Origin: CAZVIK01 sp964627045
GTDB lineage: Bacteria > Acidobacteriota > Terriglobia > Bryobacterales > Bryobacteraceae
Length of the DNA: 13,512 nt
Assembly: GCA_964627045.1 (NCBI GenBank)
Contig: CAZVIK010000100.1
Span: 1-13,512, forward strand
Reading direction: 5' to 3'
The position numbers and the translations under genes were made by a program. Shown here in pieces: positions 9,241-13,512 of this stretch. The notes beneath the pieces were generated by a model, which ran no database searches, was not told the DNA's origin, and saw only the letters and a program-made list of their open reading frames with translations. How positions within the stretch are numbered: the first letter of the stretch is position 1; every line of letters begins with the position of its first letter.

Positions 9241-9259
9241 GCGCTAGGAGATTCTGGAA

Positions 9260-10246
9260 ATGCTGATCGCACTCGCTATCGTTGTCGCTGTAGCCGCCGC
9301 CGCGCTGTACGAGTACCGCGTCCGCAGGCCCGACCAGCTTGTTCTGTACGAGTCCGGAGGCGCGGTGCGGCTGCGCCGCGGCCGTTTCTACCCTCGGCAC
9401 TTCAATCTGGCACTGGCCGGCACGGCCCATCCCATCGAAATGAAGATCGACGGAGTGGCTCGCGGAAGCATCCAGATCCGCACGTCTCTGGTGGCCTCCG
9501 TCGCTCCCGCGCGCGACCACCTGGACGCCCTGGTGCGCGCCGGAGGGTGGCAGCCGGGCGCGGTGGCCAGGGCTTCCCGCGATTTGCAGACCGCCATCCA
9601 ATCCGGCGTGAGGCAGTATACCGAGCAATGGCCGGTCGAAGAGCTTTCCTCCGAAGCGCTCGCCCGCCATCTGTCGGCCGGAATCGGGAACGCCGCGCCG
9701 TCCTTCGGCCTGGAGGTTGTCTCGCTCGATGTTCAATCGATCGACCCGGCCGATCCGGCGATCGCCGAAGCGATGCGCCGCCGTGAGTCCGCGCGCATCC
9801 TGGAACAGACCGAGCATCTCAATCAGCAGGCCCGCATCGCCGCCGCCCGCGCCAAGATCGAGGCGGATGAGCAGATCATGCTCTCCGAACATGAACTGGC
9901 CCTTCGGAACCTGGAGTTGAAGCGCGCCGAGATCGAGAAGGAGTCCCTCCTGGCCCAGCGCCGCACCGAAGAGGAACTCTCGCGGAGCCGCCTGCGGCTC
10001 GAGTTCGAAAAGGAGGAGATGGCGCTTCTCAAGAACAGCCCCGAGCTTCTCCTTTTGAGCCCGCAGGCCGCGCGCCTGGCCGAGGCCAGCCAGGGACTGA
10101 AGAACGCCCGCACCGTCGTCTCGCTCGGGACACCGGAAGCCGAGCGCGAGCCGGGCCTGGCCGCGCTGTTCCGCCGGTTCCTGGATCTGATTCTCGAGGC
10201 GGACCGCCGGAGCGTCCCGTCCAAGCCCGATTCGGGCAACTCGTAG
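9260..10246 (+). CDS. SPFH/band-7 domain membrane protein (flotillin/stomatin-like)
   Basis: This 328-residue protein has one N-terminal membrane helix (about 2-18, LIALAIVVAVAAAAL) followed by a basic stop. An SPFH-type domain spans about 25-172; its last strand, FGLEVVSLDVQSIDPADP, and the following IAEAMRRRESARI helix are typical. A long Glu/Arg/Ala coiled coil covers about 180-255. The tail SPELLLLSPQAARLAEASQ resembles the C-terminal region of flotillin-like proteins. Such proteins oligomerise on membranes and organise or protect partner complexes. The start ATG 9260 follows TAGGAG (9245-9250) at nine bases. No NfeD-type protease gene, the common partner, is adjacent. Instead the next gene begins 22 nt after the stop, which implies co-transcription with the aminotransferase-like giant. 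Family confident; cellular role unknown. Confidence 0.85.
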   Translation: MLIALAIVVAVAAAALYEYRVRRPDQLVLYESGGAVRLRRGRFYPRHFNLALAGTAHPIEMKIDGVARGSIQIRTSLVASVAPARDHLDALVRAGGWQPGAVARASRDLQTAIQSGVRQYTEQWPVEELSSEALARHLSAGIGNAAPSFGLEVVSLDVQSIDPADPAIAEAMRRRESARILEQTEHLNQQARIAAARAKIEADEQIMLSEHELALRNLELKRAEIEKESLLAQRRTEEELSRSRLRLEFEKEEMALLKNSPELLLLSPQAARLAEASQGLKNARTVVSLGTPEAEREPGLAALFRRFLDLILEADRRSVPSKPDSGNS

Positions 10247-10268
10247 TTTCGCCCCAGGCTACCCGGCG

Positions 10269-13200
10269 ATGGATCTTCCGTTCGCAACCCGTGGTCCGGC
10301 GGCCCCCAGGGACGCCTTCCGCGATGCTTTTCGCCTTCGCCCGGCCAGAGGTGCGGTCGTTTCCGAAATCAGCGAGGCAACGGCGGCGGCGCCCGTGCCG
10401 CCCGAGGAGAGGGTCAACTTCCACATCGGAAATCCGGTGCAGGACCCGCGCCTTATCGAACGCTACGTGCGCATCGCCCTGCGGCTGGACCCCGCTCAAA
10501 CCAGTCCGGACGGGGATCTGGGCGAGCGGCTGCGGCGGGAGCTTGGGTGGGAATCGCCGGACGCCTCCGAAATCGCATTCCTCCTGGACCTGATCCGCAA
10601 GAGCGCCCCCTACTTGCCCCGCGGGGGTTTCCTCAAGACCCAGCCCGGGGAACTCGTCCGGCGCTTCGAGGAGTGGCTGGCAGGCCAGTCCGAGCCGCTC
10701 GCTTACGATACCGGCGGGAAGTCTGGAAGGCGCGAATTGATCCTGGCCTCCGGCGGGGTTTTCGAGGCGCTGCGCGTTCTGTTCCATGGCCTCTCGACGC
10801 ACCTCCAGCGGATTCCGGGCAGCGTCTTCCTCCACGGATGGCGTCTACCCCCGCACCTCCTCCAGTTTGACGGGCTGCGTTTCATTGACTTGCCCGAGGA
10901 CAGCGGCCCGGCCATGGAGGCGCTGGAGCGCCGTCTCGAAGCGCTCAAGGACCGTCCGGCGTTTGCCGTGCTCGGCAGAATCCTCCCGGAGGAAGCGCGG
11001 CGGAAGTTGCGCCTGCTGAGCCGCGATGGCGCACTGTTCATCATCGAGGCTAACGACGCCCCGAACCATCTCTCGCTGGCGCGGGAGGCGGGGATGATGG
11101 AGCGCACCCTCCGCCTGCTGACCCCCGCGGTGCTGGCGCCGTGGCTGTCCGGCCTTTCGACCGTGTTCGTCGCAGGCTTCCACGAGTACGCCGCGCTCAT
11201 GGAGAACATGCACTTCCAGTTGAAGGGCACCCCTTCGGCGGCCGAACTGGAACTGCTCGTCCACCTGCTCAAGAGAGGACGCCCGGCCGCCGCCCCCGCA
11301 CCCCCGGAGGCTGCCGCGCTCTACGCCGAGACCTCGCCATTGTTGCCTTCCGGACAACAGACCGTCCCGGAGGCGATCGCCAGGGTCGAGAAGCGCTTCG
11401 CCCGGTTGGCCGGGGAGTGGCAGACGCGCACGGCGGATCGCATCGAGCGTCTCGGCGTGCATTCCGCCGATCTTGCCGCCCGGACCGCAACTACTCTCGG
11501 CGGCGGGCGCTTTCGCGGCGATCCCCTGGAGGGGCTTGATCTCCGCGAGATCCTCGCGGCATTGCCGGATCGCGCCGGCGACCTGAACGACGCCTTTTTG
11601 CACGCCTTCCTCCGCCATCATCCCGAGTACCGCCCCGAGGCGGCGATGGCCGTAAGCGGCTCGGCCCGGACGGCACTAAGCCTGCTCGGTTTTCACGCAG
11701 CCATCCGGGAAGCCGTCGTCCCCGACCTGAGTTGGACCTACGAGCATTGCTTTCCGCGCATCACCAGCGTGCCGCTCACGCCTGACTTCGAGCTGGACGT
11801 TCCGCGAATCGTCCGCGTGGTGGAAGAGAAGATGCACGCCGGCGCCGGCTGGCGGGACCACGGAGCCGTCGTCCTGAACAACCCGCACAACGCCACGGGC
11901 AAGGTGTTTCGCGAGGAGGACCTGCGCGCGCTCCTTCAGCGCCTCCTGGAACGGGGCGTTCTGGTCATCGACGATCTCTCCTACCAGAACGTGGCCCCCA
12001 GCCCGGAACTGCACGGCCCCCGGACGCTGCGCCAGATCGCGGACGAACTCGTCCGCCTGGGCTACATCGCCTCGGACCACGCCGCGCGCCTGGTTACGGT
12101 GCATTCCCTGTCCAAGACCGACTGCCTGGCCGGAGCGCGGCTCGCCGTCGTCGAGATCCGCGACCAGGCCCTGCGCGCACGCTTCCAGGAGATCAACCGC
12201 ACCATCGCGCCCAATCTCGGCGCCATTCTGCTCGCCTACCTGTTCTATCGCAGCGGCCCGCAGGACGCCAACGGATACTGGCAACTCCGGAACTCGATTC
12301 TCGAAGAGCGCATGAGCGCCATCGAGAAGGCGGCCGAGGATCTCCCCGAAGAGCGGAACCCGTTCGGCATCACCCTGGCCCGCCCCACCGGGAGCCTCTA
12401 TCCGCGAATGAGCCTCCGCCGCCTGCCCGCCGGCGTTTCACTGGACTGGATCGCCTCGGGGCTCGCGCGGCAGGGCATCGGCCTGGTGCCGCTTTCCACC
12501 TTCGCCCACACCGAAGAGGGTTTCGAGGCGGGACGCGCGTCGTTTCGCCTGACCCTCGGCGGCGTCGATTCCGCGGCCCGGCTTCTCACCAAGACGCGGC
12601 GCGTGCTGATCGACCTGAACCGGATCGTCGCCGAAGAGGAATCGCACTACAACCGGAGAACCCTCGCCGTCTCGCCTCTCCCCGCGCGCCGCCGCCTGGA
12701 TGCGGCCGGGCTTGGCCGCCGGTGGAACGCCTTCGCCGGGCGTCTGCCGGAGCTTTGCCGGGAGTGGGTTGAACGGGAGGTGCGCGCCTCGCGCCTGGCC
12801 GCCGAGTGGGACCACGAGCCGCCCGCCGCCGCCGGTTTCGCTCGCGACCGTCTCCCTGTTTTCGAAGCGCGCTTCCAGGCCCGCCTGGAACGCGCCGAGC
12901 ATCTGCTCGCCTTGGCCCAGCCCGGCGAAGGCCGGGCGTTGGAAGACCTGCTGGAACCCGAGTTCTATAAGGACGATCTGGGGCGCCGGCAGCGCGAATT
13001 CCGCCGGCGTTTGTTCGACCGGACCGTGCACCCGACCCAGATGTACTCGATCGACTCGGAGTTGCTCTGGGACCGGGCCATCGACGACATCCTCGCCGGC
13101 CGCGACGCCGAGCGGCACGCCGTTCCGCTCGCCCGCGAACTGGCCCGCGAGTACCTCGGGCTGAATGTCGCCATCAACTCGCGGCAGGAGGGCGGCGAGT

Positions 13201-13512
13201 TGCTGCTGGACCTGGCGGCTGCTATCGACGCCGAGGACTTCGGCCGTTTTCGTGCCGGGACTTCGCGCGAGACGTTCCTCTCCTACTGGGGAGACTGGGA
13301 CGGCAGCAACCGTCCTTCCGGCCAGGGCCATCGCTTGATTGCGACGGTCCTGATGGAGAACGTCGCCCGCATGGGCCGGATCGTGTTGACCATGCTCAAG
13401 GCGAATCCCGGGCTGCGGGTGGAACCCGGTCTCGCCGGCGAAATCCAGCGGCTGAGCGAATCCGCGGCGCGGTTCCGCGCGCTGTTCGACGAGATCACCG
13501 ACCTCACCCACC
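10269..13512 (+). CDS. Giant tandem aminotransferase-fold protein: degenerate N-terminal copy, intact PLP domain, unknown C-terminus (3' truncated)
   Basis: The frame is open for 1,081 codons and runs off the window. Residues about 45-375 resemble a worn fold-type I aminotransferase: HIGNP (52-56), SGGVFEALRVLF (161-172) and a GALFIIEAND strand (E260). This region has no NPxNxTG motif and no Ser-x-Ser-Lys. A linker with a charged helix follows. A complete PLP aminotransferase spans about 410-790: SGSARTAL (463-470), NPHNATGK (538-545), DDLSY with D569 and Y572 for the cofactor, HSLSKTDCLAGAR with Schiff-base K616 and phosphate-site R624, and carboxylate-binding R760 in FRLTLGG. Residues about 800-1081 are helical and unrecognised. 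From memory, plant methionine S-methyltransferase also ends in a degenerate plus a second aminotransferase-like region, but its methyltransferase domain is missing here. ATG 10269 has only a weak AGG 10 nt upstream, so translation may depend on the SPFH gene 22 nt before it. The substrate is unknown. Confidence 0.85.
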   Translation, partial: MDLPFATRGPAAPRDAFRDAFRLRPARGAVVSEISEATAAAPVPPEERVNFHIGNPVQDPRLIERYVRIALRLDPAQTSPDGDLGERLRRELGWESPDASEIAFLLDLIRKSAPYLPRGGFLKTQPGELVRRFEEWLAGQSEPLAYDTGGKSGRRELILASGGVFEALRVLFHGLSTHLQRIPGSVFLHGWRLPPHLLQFDGLRFIDLPEDSGPAMEALERRLEALKDRPAFAVLGRILPEEARRKLRLLSRDGALFIIEANDAPNHLSLAREAGMMERTLRLLTPAVLAPWLSGLSTVFVAGFHEYAALMENMHFQLKGTPSAAELELLVHLLKRGRPAAAPAPPEAAALYAETSPLLPSGQQTVPEAIARVEKRFARLAGEWQTRTADRIERLGVHSADLAARTATTLGGGRFRGDPLEGLDLREILAALPDRAGDLNDAFLHAFLRHHPEYRPEAAMAVSGSARTALSLLGFHAAIREAVVPDLSWTYEHCFPRITSVPLTPDFELDVPRIVRVVEEKMHAGAGWRDHGAVVLNNPHNATGKVFREEDLRALLQRLLERGVLVIDDLSYQNVAPSPELHGPRTLRQIADELVRLGYIASDHAARLVTVHSLSKTDCLAGARLAVVEIRDQALRARFQEINRTIAPNLGAILLAYLFYRSGPQDANGYWQLRNSILEERMSAIEKAAEDLPEERNPFGITLARPTGSLYPRMSLRRLPAGVSLDWIASGLARQGIGLVPLSTFAHTEEGFEAGRASFRLTLGGVDSAARLLTKTRRVLIDLNRIVAEEESHYNRRTLAVSPLPARRRLDAAGLGRRWNAFAGRLPELCREWVEREVRASRLAAEWDHEPPAAAGFARDRLPVFEARFQARLERAEHLLALAQPGEGRALEDLLEPEFYKDDLGRRQREFRRRLFDRTVHPTQMYSIDSELLWDRAIDDILAGRDAERHAVPLARELAREYLGLNVAINSRQEGGELLLDLAAAIDAEDFGRFRAGTSRETFLSYWGDWDGSNRPSGQGHRLIATVLMENVARMGRIVLTMLKANPGLRVEPGLAGEIQRLSESAARFRALFDEITDLTH

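Noticed and set aside
9034..9786. A 250-codon plus-strand frame covering the acnA-SPFH gap
   Set aside because: It overlaps the SPFH gene in another frame, is Arg/Pro-rich, has no Shine-Dalgarno, and overlaps the divergent promoter region.
12438..13511. A 357-codon minus-strand frame opposite the 3' end of the giant protein
   Set aside because: The plus-strand frame is continuous through the aminotransferase domain and beyond; the antisense product has no recognisable motif.

Overview
The window is GC-rich, densely coding DNA from a free-living bacterium. The best guess is an acidobacterium of the Solibacter/Bryobacter kind. This is inferred from a secreted SBBP-repeat protein with its usual N-terminal domain, beside sugar-import, uronate-catabolism and GAF-ANTAR genes. 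No rRNA marker is present, so the assignment is not firm. There are eight genes and no sign of an insertion sequence, phage, CRISPR array or tRNA.

Layout: (1) 2-418, the 3' end of an RbsC-type sugar ABC permease. (2) 508-2697, a secreted seven-repeat SBBP beta-propeller. (3) 2790-3983, a CpaE/TadZ-like receiver plus MinD-type ATPase; its best start is an ATC codon behind a perfect Shine-Dalgarno. (4) 4032-5438, uronate isomerase UxaC, with an extended -10 box placed so the transcript would begin at or beside its ATG. (5) 5624-6361, a GAF-ANTAR RNA-binding antiterminator. (6) 6368-9019, minus strand, aconitase AcnA, convergent with gene 5; one perfect inverted repeat contains both stop codons. 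(7) 9260-10246, an SPFH/band-7 (flotillin-like) membrane protein behind a roughly 130-nt structured leader. (8) 10269 to the window end, a very large protein in which an intact PLP aminotransferase domain follows a region resembling a second, degenerate aminotransferase, and which carries an unrecognised C-terminal domain.

How they may work together: the sugar permease and UxaC suggest uptake and use of plant-derived sugars or uronates, and aconitase feeds the TCA cycle, but these genes do not form one operon. The clearest transcription unit is genes 7-8, which are 22 nt apart on the same strand. It pairs a membrane-scaffold protein with the tandem aminotransferase-like enzyme and is the least explained, most interesting part. 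Its leader holds mutually exclusive stems and a terminator-like hairpin. All functions were read from protein motifs by eye; no database search was run.
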